Of a DNA stretch of 64,000 bases, positions 23,148-33,038 are shown in pieces. The stretch's first letter is position 1. Each line of letters opens with the position of its first letter. The position numbers and the translations under genes are program-made. The DNA comes from Gracilaria domingensis (lineage: Eukaryota > Rhodophyta > Florideophyceae > Gracilariales > Gracilariaceae). The stretch spans positions 186,001-250,000 of the forward strand of contig VCMS01000038.1 in the NCBI GenBank assembly GCA_022539475.1, in the 5' to 3' direction. The notes under the pieces were generated by a model that did not search any database, was not told where the DNA came from, and saw only the letters and a program-made list of their open reading frames with translations.

Positions 23148-24203
23148 ATGGTATTCATCCCACTCACGCCCCTGCAGCTAGCTCTGATTGTTACATTTCT
23201 TGTCGTAGTGAGTGAGCTGATAACCGTTTCCGTTCTTTTTACGATTATTGGCCTTTTTGAGACAGGTGTACTTCAAAAAGGGGGCTCAGTTTCGCTATCC
23301 CACCATCAAAGACGACTGAAATATCTCACAATCGTATTGACGCTTGCTTTTGTTGGACTTGAAGTCCTCTTCTCATTTTCTTCAGAAACAGCGTTCGAGA
23401 AAATTTCCCGGGGACAAACGTGCACGTCTTTGGTTCCACGTTCGGAGAATACGAGTCAAGAAGGGGATGTAGAGATTAGCAATCAGGAGGCCGATGTAAT
23501 TTTGTCGAAGTGTCGGACATTGAATGGAACTACGTTCACTCAGGCACTCGGAAATTTTAGTCTGGTGTCATCTAACGTCTCCTGCGCTGATACGCCATTG
23601 TACAGCTTCAATGCTTCCGAACGCGTGATGAGATTTCTATTAGATGAAAAGAAGGAATGCGTGGAGGATCCCATCGTAGGAAGTTCAGAATTTGACTTTT
23701 TATGCGTTTTCTATGATTTTGTAGATGGCATCTTATTTCTGACCACCAGTCCGCATCCTAGCAGTTCTGCTGAAGGCTCTGAGGTAGAGCAAGAATTTCT
23801 GCCAACGAAACTGAACTTTAATGCATCTATGTCTCTCATTCGCGTAGTCGCCAGAAATGTATTACAATTATATCTTTCCGAATTGGTCGTTATTGATGCC
23901 TTGACCATGAGAAGGGTATCCTTCACCACAGCCGTCCGCCGAGAGTGTAATTTTGAAGTTGGTTCAAAAAAAGGCACGAATGTTCCTGTGTATGTAATTG
24001 TCATTTTCGTAACAATCGGAGCCGCCCTGCTTCTTGCTTCTGTGGGGATCGTTTTGGTGTCTCGAAAACGCAAGTTCATTGATATAAGTGACCCTTTTAA
24101 TTGGATGCAAACTTATGATGGTAGTTTTCATTCGAAGAACGTTCAAGTTCAACTGAGTGAAGAGGGTGGAAAACTGTGCCTTTCAGGCACTCTAAACGCT
24201 TAG
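23148..24203 (+). CDS. Three-segment membrane glycoprotein, family unknown
   Basis: An intact 351-residue frame with ATG start and TAG stop. Residues 9-37 and 59-79 are strongly hydrophobic, and residues 279-304 form a third membrane span followed by a basic stop-transfer (SRKRK). Between spans two and three lies a loop of about 200 residues. It has five cysteines and at least six N-glycosylation sequons (NTS, NGT, NFS, NVS, NAS twice), so it should face the lumen or outside. The C-terminal tail of about 45 residues is cytosolic in that model. Topology, length and clean frame suggest a real host gene. I do not recognise the family and infer no function. Confidence 0.65.
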   Translation: MVFIPLTPLQLALIVTFLVVVSELITVSVLFTIIGLFETGVLQKGGSVSLSHHQRRLKYLTIVLTLAFVGLEVLFSFSSETAFEKISRGQTCTSLVPRSENTSQEGDVEISNQEADVILSKCRTLNGTTFTQALGNFSLVSSNVSCADTPLYSFNASERVMRFLLDEKKECVEDPIVGSSEFDFLCVFYDFVDGILFLTTSPHPSSSAEGSEVEQEFLPTKLNFNASMSLIRVVARNVLQLYLSELVVIDALTMRRVSFTTAVRRECNFEVGSKKGTNVPVYVIVIFVTIGAALLLASVGIVLVSRKRKFIDISDPFNWMQTYDGSFHSKNVQVQLSEEGGKLCLSGTLNA

Positions 24204-24945
24204 TTTACCATACATTGGCCCATTGCTGAAGGAATGAGATCCATTAACTCTCTTTGGTCATTCAAATAAGGAATTGGTTTCGTTTAATATCTGTTTATGG
24301 TGCGGAAACTCTTTTTATCAAGTATGTGGGTGCATATGTGTGATGACGAATAAACTATCTGCCTCTCTGGCACTAGAGCTCTAATTGCCTTGTTACTTCT
24401 TTCTCTAAACATCTTGCAATGATTATAATTATGATGACGATGTGTAGATGTAATTGCTGTGCACCTCACCGAATCTAGGCATTCCAATATCCAACCTACC
24501 CCTCAACTTCCATTTGTGGTAGTAAACTGTACGAACATCGTCCTGCGCGTGGACCTGGAGACCTTGTCTGTCTGATGCTTTAGAAGTTCTCCTGCCTTTC
24601 ATTCCATTCGTTGCATTCGTAAGGTGAAAAGCTGTCTAGATTTACGGAAGCCTGCAATGCCACTCACAACTCAGAGGCCTCCGAGTTACTAGACAAAAAG
24701 CAAGAGGACGGTTGTCATGGCGCAGAACTGCGTGCAACAACAAAGGGGTCACGAATTTGAGGAGAGCTATGGAGAAATCAACACAGATTCATCTTTGGAC
24801 AGGTACGCATACAGTAATTTGGGGTACTGACTGTATGCACAACCATCTTTGGACTCGCAAAAAAGAACGCAGAGAGAAAGGCTGATGCCAACTCTCGTGA
24901 TCCGTAGGAATAGTAAACAACAAAGGTCTAGACCTGCGGACCATG
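24204..24945. other. Intergenic region
   Basis: No gene-like frame. An AATAA run and T-rich sequence follow the upstream gene. Nothing else is recognised. Confidence 0.4.
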
Positions 24946-24953
24946 TATATAAG
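24946..24953 (+). promoter_or_regulatory. TATA box upstream of the 25046 ORF
   Basis: TATATAAG lies exactly 100 bases before the ATG at 25046, with no intervening ATG in the same frame. This is a normal core-promoter spacing for a short 5' leader. Confidence 0.5.
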
Positions 24954-25045
24954 AAGGACGACAGGTAGCATCGAGTTCTCCTCTATGTTCTTGTGTCGAA
25001 TTCAGAAGTACGCAGACAGCTCTGTTCGATCGAGCACCAAGAGAT

Positions 25046-25573
25046 ATGTTTCTTTGTTACTTGTTCTTCGTATTTGTCAGCTCTATGAGCGCCGCAAAAG
25101 CAGAGGTCGCAGTCTGCGGTGAAAGGGGATTATGTGTGATGGACAGCGGACACGCTCTGGCTTGCGATGGCCTTCACCACGGAGCGAGGCAATTGTTGTT
25201 TCTGGATGCACAGAGTGATTCTGCGTTCTCCATGAAAAGGATATGGATCGAAGGAGCATCTGAAACTGGAGGTGAAGCGGAATGGAAGCAGTTGTCAGTG
25301 GGCGAGCTGAAGCAGAGCTTGTGTCGCCGAATTGACATCTCGCAGGACGGTACACGACGTATTTTGAGCGATTTGAACGCCGTTTCGGAGTTCGGGGCTG
25401 TTGATCCTTTGGCGATTGGGGGTAGCACCCCTCCGGATTTTGATGCTTTTGCAGGAAGTAGTGGGACTAGATCTGGATGTTACGCGCACCATTGTAGGTT
25501 TTCCCGCAGACTCTCCTGCTTCTGTAACAGAAAGGATTGCAGCAAAACCTGGTTCGGGGGGGTCACGATATAG
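25046..25573 (+). pseudogene. Secretory/membrane protein ORF cut by a MITE-like repeat
   Basis: The ATG is followed by a good signal peptide (MFLCYLFFVFVSSMSAAKA) and a Cys-containing mature region. Up to about residue 130 it reads like a folded domain. After that the frame becomes Cys/Arg-rich, while the +2 frame (from about 25450) looks more protein-like (TRTIVGFPADSPASVTERIA). A frameshift near 25440-25460 is therefore likely. The visible ORF ends inside the ATAGTGCC repeat cluster that starts at 25568. The simplest reading is a gene disabled by an indel and a MITE insertion. The promoter appears intact. The family is not recognised. Confidence 0.45.
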
Positions 25574-25750
25574 TGCCGAGTTTAATAGTGCCGGCTCCAA
25601 TATAGTGCTACCCCAATCGCCATGGCACGACTTCTCCCGCCAAAACGGGGATCAGGGCGAAGCCTAACCTGGGCTGACATCCTATATTGCCCGATCCTAA
25701 ATAGTGCCACCTCCTTTTCCATGGCAAGGGGTGGCACTATATAGTAGACC
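25565..25750. repeat. MITE-like element with ATAGTGCC repeats
   Basis: The motif ATATAGTGCC or AATAGTGCYACC occurs at 25568, 25585, 25600 and 25699 in direct orientation, and at 25730-25744 inverted (GGTGGCACTATATAG). The outer copies form an imperfect terminal inverted repeat around 180 bp. There is no coding capacity. The size and structure suggest a nonautonomous DNA element, but no clear target duplication was identified. Confidence 0.45.
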
Positions 25751-26219
25751 CCACTGTAGTGAGTGTGGTGCCACATGCCGCCCTTCGATAAGCGTCGAAA
25801 ATATCAATTAAATTGTGCATCCGGTGGATGCTTTTGAGTTCGTTGCCTAGTCCAACTTTACGACGGTACCCACGGGGAGATGCGGGAAAAAGCACTTTGT
25901 GCAAAATAATGAAATAATCAGAGGTTCAGAGAAGCATGGCTTCTCTAAGAAGGGACCGCATATAAATGATGTGAAATCCGGTACAGAAGACCAGCAGGAG
26001 AGCGCCGGATTTGCTCAGTTTACATAACTACCCCGGCAAAATGGCAAATCGGATCAACATGCCAAGCCAATTCATCAAAATCAAATAATATACTAGCATC
26101 TACCGCATTTTTTGCTGTATATTGGCATTGTTCGGTTTTTTTCAGAACCTCCCGCTTATATATAGATTAGTCCAAAAGCTCTCAAACAAGCAACGATACA
26201 AGCATATGTTCAATGAAAA

Positions 26220-26244
26220 AATGCGCCGTGTCACACGGCGCATT
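26220..26244. repeat. 25-base palindrome (copy 1)
   Basis: AATGCGCCGTGT and ACACGGCGCATT are perfect inverted arms around a single C. A near-identical copy lies 1.65 kb to the right at 27872-27896. Confidence 0.75.
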
Positions 26245-27871
26245 ATGCATGGTTTTCGGAGACATCCTTTAGAAAGGATCAACTTTTTCCAACAAATTAA
26301 AATTCAAGTAAAAAAAACATCTGCTAACCCTTGATTCTGGCAGTATGCTTTCTTCTACATTCGACTAGCAGCCCTCTACAAACCGATTACGTATCGATAA
26401 CTGCCAACTTTTTGGAAGTACACAAGGCTTGCTCTTAATATGAAACATTATTTATCCATGCTTTCTAAAATCTACCTTTTTTTTTATAAAAACCATGAAG
26501 TTTTCATAAGTTTAGCTCTATTATCTGGCAAAAAGTTTAATATTCTTGACATTATATTCGTTCTACAGTATCTTTGCAAAAGTGCCTGAAACCTTACAAA
26601 AGTAAACCAAGACAATTCTTTTACCAATCTCTTCCGCTTTTTTGTAATGAAGATCTCTTTCCAACTGTTTCTCGAAAAACTACAAAGGCTCTATTTGTCA
26701 GAGTTAGAACCTCAAAAAGTTTTTAATTTCTCTCCAAAGCTCCCTTACTTTTGGAGAACAATCCCACAGTTCCTTTGCAAAGATAGCTACAGTATCATGC
26801 AGATGCAGCAGGTATGCTGCTAAATAAAGTGACATTGTTCAGTAACAGAACATTCACAGTTTATTCATCTAAAGTAAAATAAATATTCTTAAAACATAAA
26901 AAATTCGATTCTTGTTTTCTTTTTTCAGCAGAAAAGGACATTTTAAGCGTTTGAGCCAAGGAGATTTGAGCTTTTTTTGTTTGAGAAGATTTGTTGGCCA
27001 AGACGGAGGACACAACGGCACCACGGTCGCGTTCGTAGTGCTTCGTTGTCGTGATAGGCGAGGAGAGCAGGCACACATATCCCAGGAGACTCTCTCGGTG
27101 ATGTCTACGGGCACTAGCAGACTGCTGCTGTGCCCGTGTATTTATTCTGCCCAGTAAAAGCGAAAGACCGAGTAGTTTTGTTTGTAGGTCACAGTCTCGC
27201 TCTACGGGTGAATTGCGCGGCAAACGCCACCTACGCAATTTGTAAAATGAATTGTGCTACCCACACAGAAGCTATGCTGCGTAGGTATCAACAGGATTTC
27301 TTCTCAAAGAGCTGATAGAAATTAATTGCATTAGTAATAAAAATCTTACTGAACAAAGCTCAAGTGGTTGTCGACAACTGTTCAATGTCGACAACGACAG
27401 TGTTACGCGAAAACTGTACATTTCCTGTAATTTGTTTCCAGTACGTAAAAGAAATCTATCTACTGCCAAGTTTGAAGGAAACCAAACAGAAATTTTAAAC
27501 AATATTTCTGGAAGCAGATGGTATTTAGATATATGTGTTAGTTAACACAACTAAGAAGTTTTCTTGAAAACTATAAGTTTTAATATTTTACCGAAAGAAA
27601 AAATCCATAGTATAAACGAAAACTGCGTTAGATTTTAAAAACCATAGAAAGGAAATTGTGAATGTTTACGTTACGTTTCTATGAAACTGTACATAGCTCT
27701 TTTGGAAACATTGGATATGGTCTCTGTGTTGAAATAGCTATGAAAGGCAAATCTGGATACTACCTTAGATGTATCTCCCAAAATAGTGCATGCGGGGATT
27801 TTTTCTCCGTGGTTTTTAATTTGTTGGTAGTCTAGGGATCCAATTTAGGGGGATTGTCAAAAAGGACCCAA

Positions 27872-27896
27872 AATGCGCTGTGTGACACGGCGCATT
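27872..27896. repeat. 25-base palindrome (copy 2)
   Basis: AATGCGCTGTGT and ACACGGCGCATT around a single G; it differs from copy 1 at one arm position and the centre. The two may mark the ends of one insertion. Confidence 0.75.
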
Positions 27897-28146
27897 AAGG
27901 ACATGAAATTTAGAGTTTTTTTAATTTCTTTCAATTAAATGAAAGACATCTATTTATAAAGCGGAAGAAATCTAGCGTTCTCCAATTTGAAAGAAAGATC
28001 CCAGAAATACTGAGCTACGTAGAGATTTTTAAGAAAATTTCCCTGAATAGATCTACTTTAGATTTGCACAGGTGTTTGGACCTGATGTAAAGAGCTTTGC
28101 GTAAAGAGCTTTGCTATAAATCTATTTTATGGGTTACAATTGTTCT

Positions 28147-28174
28147 CGTATGCCACGTGTCGTATGCCACGTGT
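28147..28174 (+). promoter_or_regulatory. Tandem 14-bp repeat with G-box (CACGTG) cores
   Basis: CGTATGCCACGTGT occurs twice head to tail. Each unit holds CCACGTGT, the palindromic core bound by bHLH and bZIP factors. It lies about 310 bases upstream of the ATG at 28478 and just before a long palindrome. A role in transcription of that gene is inferred. Confidence 0.5.
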
Positions 28175-28186
28175 TGTGCTTCCGAA

Positions 28187-28251
28187 TCTGTGCTTCGTTC
28201 AAAGCTTTCACCTTCCAAGTTGGAAGGTGAAAGCTTTGGACGAAGCACAGA
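28187..28251. repeat. 65-base near-perfect palindrome
   Basis: Arms of about 32 bases (28187-28218 and 28220-28251) pair with a single mismatch (T opposite G) and essentially no loop. The arms contain CAAAGCTTTCACC and TGTGCTTCG. In DNA this could extrude as a cruciform; in RNA it would be a long hairpin. It lies 230 bases upstream of the 28478 gene. Confidence 0.8.
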
Positions 28252-28477
28252 TAGGCAGGAAGTTCCAACGTGATGTGCAAAACCGTTGTGATATTTCAGA
28301 GCTTCTCTCCGACGGGCCGCAATAGCAAACAACCTTTTCCGGGCAAAGAGCAAACTTTGCCGCACTGGGCATCACGTTCCGAACAAGTCCGATGAGCTGC
28401 CTTTTCTGCCAAGTGCAACAACGGCTATCGCTCCAGCAAGCGCCTATTAACGGAATTCACCTTCTGTCAACATCAAA

Positions 28478-29908
28478 ATGCCTTTCGATATCCCCGCCAT
28501 ATCTATACTTTCTCACTTGCCCCGAACGCCTTCCGTTGAAGCAGTACAAACTGTGTACAACTCGCTTACTGCCGAACTTCCGAAGGACATAAAGTCAACG
28601 TTGATTCCATCCCCGCCCTCACCATTTCCGGATGTCGTTTTTCATTTCAACTATGACGAAGGTCACTCCGCGCGATTCATGGTACCGGACACCGCTGGTG
28701 GGTCAGTTGCTTTTGACTGGGTAATGAACCGTTCGGATGCCCTCACATTTCTGATGACGAATCTATCGCTCCCAGCACCACTTCCGTCTCGTAACGAGGA
28801 GAACATCATCTTCATGCCTGGTCTCAGTACTCTGCATCAACCACAGCAAGGTGAAACAAGCACTGAGCAACGTCTTGGCCACTATGTCAAGGTCTTACGT
28901 TCAATGTCCATGGCGCAACTCCACCCAGGCACCAACATGGATCAGCCTCATGTTCGCATTCGCGGTGATCGCGCAGTAGTTTTTCGAGCGCTAGTCGACG
29001 GGTTGCGACCAGTACTTCCTGATAACATCGAGCCGCGAAAGGAAGGAGATGAGCTTGTTTATAGTGGTCGGCAACTTGACTATTTGCAAGCTGTACTGCT
29101 ATCATCTGGGCTTCTCGATTTAGCGCTAACCGATCGCATCCGTGATTTGTTGGATCGGACTGCACTCAGCGGTGCTCAACCGATTGTCCTGGCAGTATAT
29201 TCCCGTTCATCCATTGATCTCAGAGTTGCGTTGGAGAAACATATCAAGTTCAGTCTGGAACAAGGCGAGCTTCAGTCTGACATCGAGAAACGTCTACGGA
29301 AACTGGTGACTGCAGTCACTTTTGGTTCCGCCACCAGTGGCTTTCCAGACGGACCTGCCTATGTGCACGTCTCCAGTTTTCAAGACTCACTAGCGAGTAC
29401 CGTGGGTGTGACTTCTCTCCATAACGCAGACCAAGCTGGGGCCGATGCGGTATTCGTCAATTTCGAGTCGCCATTTGGTGAAGGATCATTCGACTCTCAC
29501 AATCTGGGTGCTGTGACAGCCCAATATCTATCAATTATTCTGGCAGCTAATGATGTCACTGCCTTCCGTCAACTGTGGGAAATGGGCGTAAACGGCCATA
29601 TTGTACATCCTGGGAATGCTTTCGAACTGCTGAAAGCAACGATGGTGTTGACTGACGCTACCGTTTGGATCTGGAATCCAGAGGAAGCTTGGAATGGAAT
29701 CTGCAAGGAGTTTTTGCCTGATGGAGAGACAGCAGAGCAAGTGCTGCGAGAGGGCCTTGGAAACGAGTTTGTGGATGGAATTTTACGCGACTTTGGTCCC
29801 CCCAAAGAACCTTTGAAGGGGCCGAAGACTGTTTCCACATCCGTGGAGCCTGGGGAAGAGGAACGAAAGGAGGATCGCCCATGGTGGTCCTATTGCATTG
29901 TTAGCTAG
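28478..29908 (+). CDS. 476-residue protein with C-terminal CaaX-like motif, family unknown
   Basis: A clean frame from ATG (context AAAATGC) to TAG with no internal break. The product is soluble: no signal peptide or membrane span, mixed alpha/beta composition. The centre has a hydrophobic strand PIVLAVYSRSS followed by a helix and, 90 residues later, FPDGPAYVHVSSF and a SLASTVGV block. This vaguely recalls an alpha/beta-hydrolase order, but I see no GXSXG nucleophile. The last four residues are CIVS, which fits a CaaX box for farnesylation, preceded by a charged linker (PGEEERKEDRPWW). It may thus be lipid-anchored at a cytosolic membrane face. Tandem G-boxes and a palindrome lie upstream. 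It is likely a real host gene of unknown function. Confidence 0.72.
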   Translation: MPFDIPAISILSHLPRTPSVEAVQTVYNSLTAELPKDIKSTLIPSPPSPFPDVVFHFNYDEGHSARFMVPDTAGGSVAFDWVMNRSDALTFLMTNLSLPAPLPSRNEENIIFMPGLSTLHQPQQGETSTEQRLGHYVKVLRSMSMAQLHPGTNMDQPHVRIRGDRAVVFRALVDGLRPVLPDNIEPRKEGDELVYSGRQLDYLQAVLLSSGLLDLALTDRIRDLLDRTALSGAQPIVLAVYSRSSIDLRVALEKHIKFSLEQGELQSDIEKRLRKLVTAVTFGSATSGFPDGPAYVHVSSFQDSLASTVGVTSLHNADQAGADAVFVNFESPFGEGSFDSHNLGAVTAQYLSIILAANDVTAFRQLWEMGVNGHIVHPGNAFELLKATMVLTDATVWIWNPEEAWNGICKEFLPDGETAEQVLREGLGNEFVDGILRDFGPPKEPLKGPKTVSTSVEPGEEERKEDRPWWSYCIVS

Positions 29909-30290
29909 AACTAGGTTTAAATGTGGAGAGCATCGGTGCGGTTCTCGAAAAGCTTTCCCGTTTCTAGAGGCCAATATCAAAATGGAACCTCTCTGAAACT
30001 CACGTCAAATGGGCCACTCGGAGCTTGGTATGTCAGGGGCCATAAACGAATAATTTTGAACTCCTGCGACGAACATATCAGCTCGCATTTAAGCTGTCCG
30101 GTAAACCAACAGTATGAACGGGCCGGTGATTCTCAACGGAAAGTACGTTGGGTGACATGCAATGTGCCCCTCTATTACGCATCCCAACTGCTCAACAGCA
30201 ATATGATGACGATAAGGTTCGCTTATTATGCCTCCAAATGGCGAGACTGCCATTAGCCATTCTTCGGCTTCGGAACACAACGAGAGCACT
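29909..30290. other. Intergenic region
   Basis: No gene-like content. A frame on the plus strand continues from 30228 into the next gene but lacks the signal peptide start. Confidence 0.4.
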
Positions 30291-30857
30291 ATGAAGGTTC
30301 TCATTGTATTGGTTTCTATTGCACCTGTTGCATTTGCACAATGGAATTGTCCGAAGTATGACACCATCGTTTTGAAGGACACTGCCATGGACGCAGAGGG
30401 ACTTTCTTCCATTGGGACCAACTTCACAGAACTGCTTGGCGGAGAAAACAATGGAAACAGCGCCGGCCCGCTGGAGGGCGGACAACGTTCCATCAACTGG
30501 GATGCTCCAATCGTTCCTTTCGATATGGCCGGAGATTTTTTCAACGTGAACGTCACTCGCGGGGCTGTGTTCTACACAGAAGGAGGCCAATTCGCAGTGT
30601 CTAACCCTTCGTCGCCACCGCCTCAGGATGACCGTTTTTCTTCTTTGCTTCCGGAGAGCATATCAGAAAGATTCCGCCGTTTTTCTCTTGAGCGCTTGTT
30701 CACACCCGTACTGTCGAACCAACTGAATGTTAACTTTGATATTCCAGCAACTACGACCAAGGCTAAAGGTAAGCGGATTTGGTGTGATTCGGACATATAC
30801 AGTTTCACGACGACTTGTCAAGACTTGTACATCGATGAACACAGAAAGATTTTGTAG
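30291..30857 (+). CDS. Secreted protein with bacterial-type GP(L)-GGxRxINWD domain, probably truncated
   Basis: I place the start at the ATG at 30291, because it gives a clean signal peptide (MKVLIVLVSIAPVAFAQ); an in-frame ATG at 30228 would bury it. The mature 170 residues match a domain I know from bacterial secreted proteins, including PEP-CTERM type. Features are LGGENNGNSAGPLEGG, RSINWD, FFNVNVTRGAVFYTEG, FSLERLFTPVLSN and DIYSFTT. In those proteins the domain continues with a beta-rich part ending in ARVRI-like strands. Here the frame stops about 15 residues after DIYSFTT, so the C-terminal third is missing. A donor-like GTAAGC at about 30769 allows an unproven intron. Recent or old transfer from bacteria is possible. 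Secretion to the cell wall is inferred. Confidence 0.62.
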   Translation: MKVLIVLVSIAPVAFAQWNCPKYDTIVLKDTAMDAEGLSSIGTNFTELLGGENNGNSAGPLEGGQRSINWDAPIVPFDMAGDFFNVNVTRGAVFYTEGGQFAVSNPSSPPPQDDRFSSLLPESISERFRRFSLERLFTPVLSNQLNVNFDIPATTTKAKGKRIWCDSDIYSFTTTCQDLYIDEHRKIL

Positions 30858-32042
30858 ATTAGGTTGACGTGAAAAGATGCAGCAACAGTTACTAAACTAG
30901 CAGAGTGTTCTAGACTTGTATTGATCCTGATTAGGATTGTTGGTCCTTGTGATAAAGATTTTCAAAACAAGCTTCGGCTGAGGATGGAAAGAGTGGACTC
31001 CTTTTGTGGGAGGTCGGGAAGACAAACGGTTGGCATCCGATTTGCCCCTAGAGTCACGTAGTATATGATGGTGTTTTGTATGTTTGTGGGACAGGGCAGG
31101 ACGTTGGATTCCAGGCCGACAAGACTTGTTGAAACAGCGCTTCTTGCAGAATAGCCATAAACGTTGTAGTTCTCATACAGGTGTGACACGGATTCGAGAA
31201 GTACACGAGGTTCTTTTTCGACAAAAACTTTTCAGAAATGAAAACAAACTTTGTTGCTCTGTGATACTTACACTGTATGAAAAGTTTTCCAAACTTTTAA
31301 TATGCTCAAGCGATTTCAAATCGAAGATTTCAAATACTATTCATTGAATATAGTTTATTTATAGATCGTCGAGATCTTTTTGGCAACTTTTAACCTCTTT
31401 GTAGCCATCCATTCCTACAGTTGCCGTTTTGAGTCTGTTTGAGATTGAGCTCATAATATGGAGTAATGGACGCTTCCTGAAAACACAAAATAGTGCAGGG
31501 AGTAAAACGTGACCGATCGTGACAAACCAAGATACAGTGCGCGACGACTCGCAAATTGTGCAGGACGGCACAGTTCATGGCAGACTGCATGCACATCCTG
31601 CCTGATTTTTTATTAGTTTTTCGGGCGTTAAGATTTGTGTACACCACATTAAACCTCGTCCGTGCTAGAGGCTCGGACAAATCTAATCATTTGCGTGCAC
31701 ACAAAACCAAACTATTGTGCACCCACGTGTAGAAATACGTATGCTCAAAATGCGATTTGTGTTTTCAGGAATCGTCCAATTAGACGTATTAGATGGAGAA
31801 CTTATGAGTCATACAGAACACGGCTCTGCCGTACTTGTTGCCTTTGGCAACAGTCTCTCCCTTCATGCTGGTCAGATTCTACGTAGAGCAGCGCGCTCTC
31901 TCCGCTAGCATGATTTGACTACAGCTTGTCATGTTCCGCAGTGCTCGCCGCCCGCAACGAGCGCAAACCACTGTCAGGCATGGCGAAGTCATAAGGCGCG
32001 CCGCCGCCGGAGTCGCCGCACCGCTTAACGGTGCGCGCCCCT
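30858..32042. other. Intergenic region
   Basis: No supported gene. The stretch 31200-31380 is T- and A-rich. From about 31920 GC content rises sharply with repeated CGCCGC-type sequence leading into the FkbM gene. Confidence 0.4.
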
Positions 32043-33038
32043 ATGGCGTCCGAAGTCCTCTCCAAGCCGCCCTCCGCCGCGCCGCTGCGCGCGCTGCGCG
32101 CGTCCATCTCGCCGCTGGTGCTGCTACTGTGCGCCGTCATCGTCTTCCTGTTGCTGCTGCTCTCTCAGCCGCGGCCCACCGTCGTGCGCGCCGTGCGCTC
32201 ACAGCACAACGATTCGGTGCCCGCGTCGCTGACACACACGCGCTCCGACTGGGATTTCGCCGAGCAAGCAGACGTTTGTAAGCCCATCTTCGACAAGCTT
32301 GCGCAACGCGGTTTTCTATGCGGGCTGTATGAACGCGACGGCAGCTGCCACAAGCCGGATGACTGGCGCGAGTATACCGCAAGAGGTGTGTGGATGTTCT
32401 CGCAGTTCATGCAGGATGCATACCTCTATATCAAGCACTTCAGTCGACTCAACCGCCGTGGCGTGTATCTGGACATTGCGTCCAATGACCCCATCAAGAT
32501 ATCCAACACATACTTTTATGACCGATGTCTTGGGTGGAGAGGAATGTGCGTGGAGGCCAATGACAAGTACTTCGAGTCAACTTATCGGGAACGCTCCTGT
32601 CAACTGGTGCCCACCTGCGTAGGCACCAAGCCAGGTGAGAAGGTGAAGTTCCGTCTACGCGGCGAGGTCGGCGGCGTGGTCGGCGATTCGTACAAGTTCA
32701 ATAACGACACCAGGGGCGTCGAGGTCGAGAGGCTATGCACCACCGCGCAAACGGTGCTCGATCGAAACCGCGTCAGTCACATAGACTTGCTGAGCCTGGA
32801 CGTGGAGGGATTCGAAATGCAGGTACTCAGCGGCATCGACTTTTCGCGCACGCGTATCGACGTGATACTTATCGAAGTGACGCCTTGCTTCGACGAGGCG
32901 AAGCAGCTGTTGGAGGGTTTGGGCTACGAGCGCATTGTCGTGGGCGAGGAGAGCAAAAAGTCGCGCGTGGGTCCCGGCTACTTGGGTCTCGATGCCATCT
33001 TCGTGCGCGGAGACGTCAAGTTCGGCTTCCCGGAGTGA
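32043..33038 (+). CDS. Membrane-anchored FkbM-family methyltransferase
   Basis: A 331-residue protein from ATG 32043; an upstream GTG at 32031 is not needed. A short cytosolic head is followed by one hydrophobic span (ISPLVLLLCAVIVFLLLLL, about residues 24-43), giving a type II anchor suited to the Golgi. The FkbM/Methyltransf_21 domain follows from about residue 120. It has GVYLDIASNDPIKISNTYF with the first SAM-binding strand, WRGMCVEAN, CVG, and the signature DLLSLDVEGFEMQVLSGID. Enzymes of this family O-methylate sugars and other small substrates with S-adenosylmethionine. In an alga, polysaccharide methylation in the Golgi is a reasonable but unproven role. GC content is much higher than in the flanks. 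Confidence 0.88.
   Translation: MASEVLSKPPSAAPLRALRASISPLVLLLCAVIVFLLLLLSQPRPTVVRAVRSQHNDSVPASLTHTRSDWDFAEQADVCKPIFDKLAQRGFLCGLYERDGSCHKPDDWREYTARGVWMFSQFMQDAYLYIKHFSRLNRRGVYLDIASNDPIKISNTYFYDRCLGWRGMCVEANDKYFESTYRERSCQLVPTCVGTKPGEKVKFRLRGEVGGVVGDSYKFNNDTRGVEVERLCTTAQTVLDRNRVSHIDLLSLDVEGFEMQVLSGIDFSRTRIDVILIEVTPCFDEAKQLLEGLGYERIVVGEESKKSRVGPGYLGLDAIFVRGDVKFGFPE

Larger units (their letters stand above)
25751..28110. other. AT-rich region without a supported gene
   Basis: Long A and T runs, no frame with family motifs. It contains two copies of a 25-base palindrome at 26220 and 27872 and a GTTGTCGACAAC palindrome near 27367. A slightly GC-richer patch (27000-27260) gives open frames on both strands that I do not credit. 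Confidence 0.45.

Noticed and set aside
26220-26244. Integron attC site or Helitron 3' hairpin
   Set aside because: No integron context, and no CTRR end follows the hairpin.
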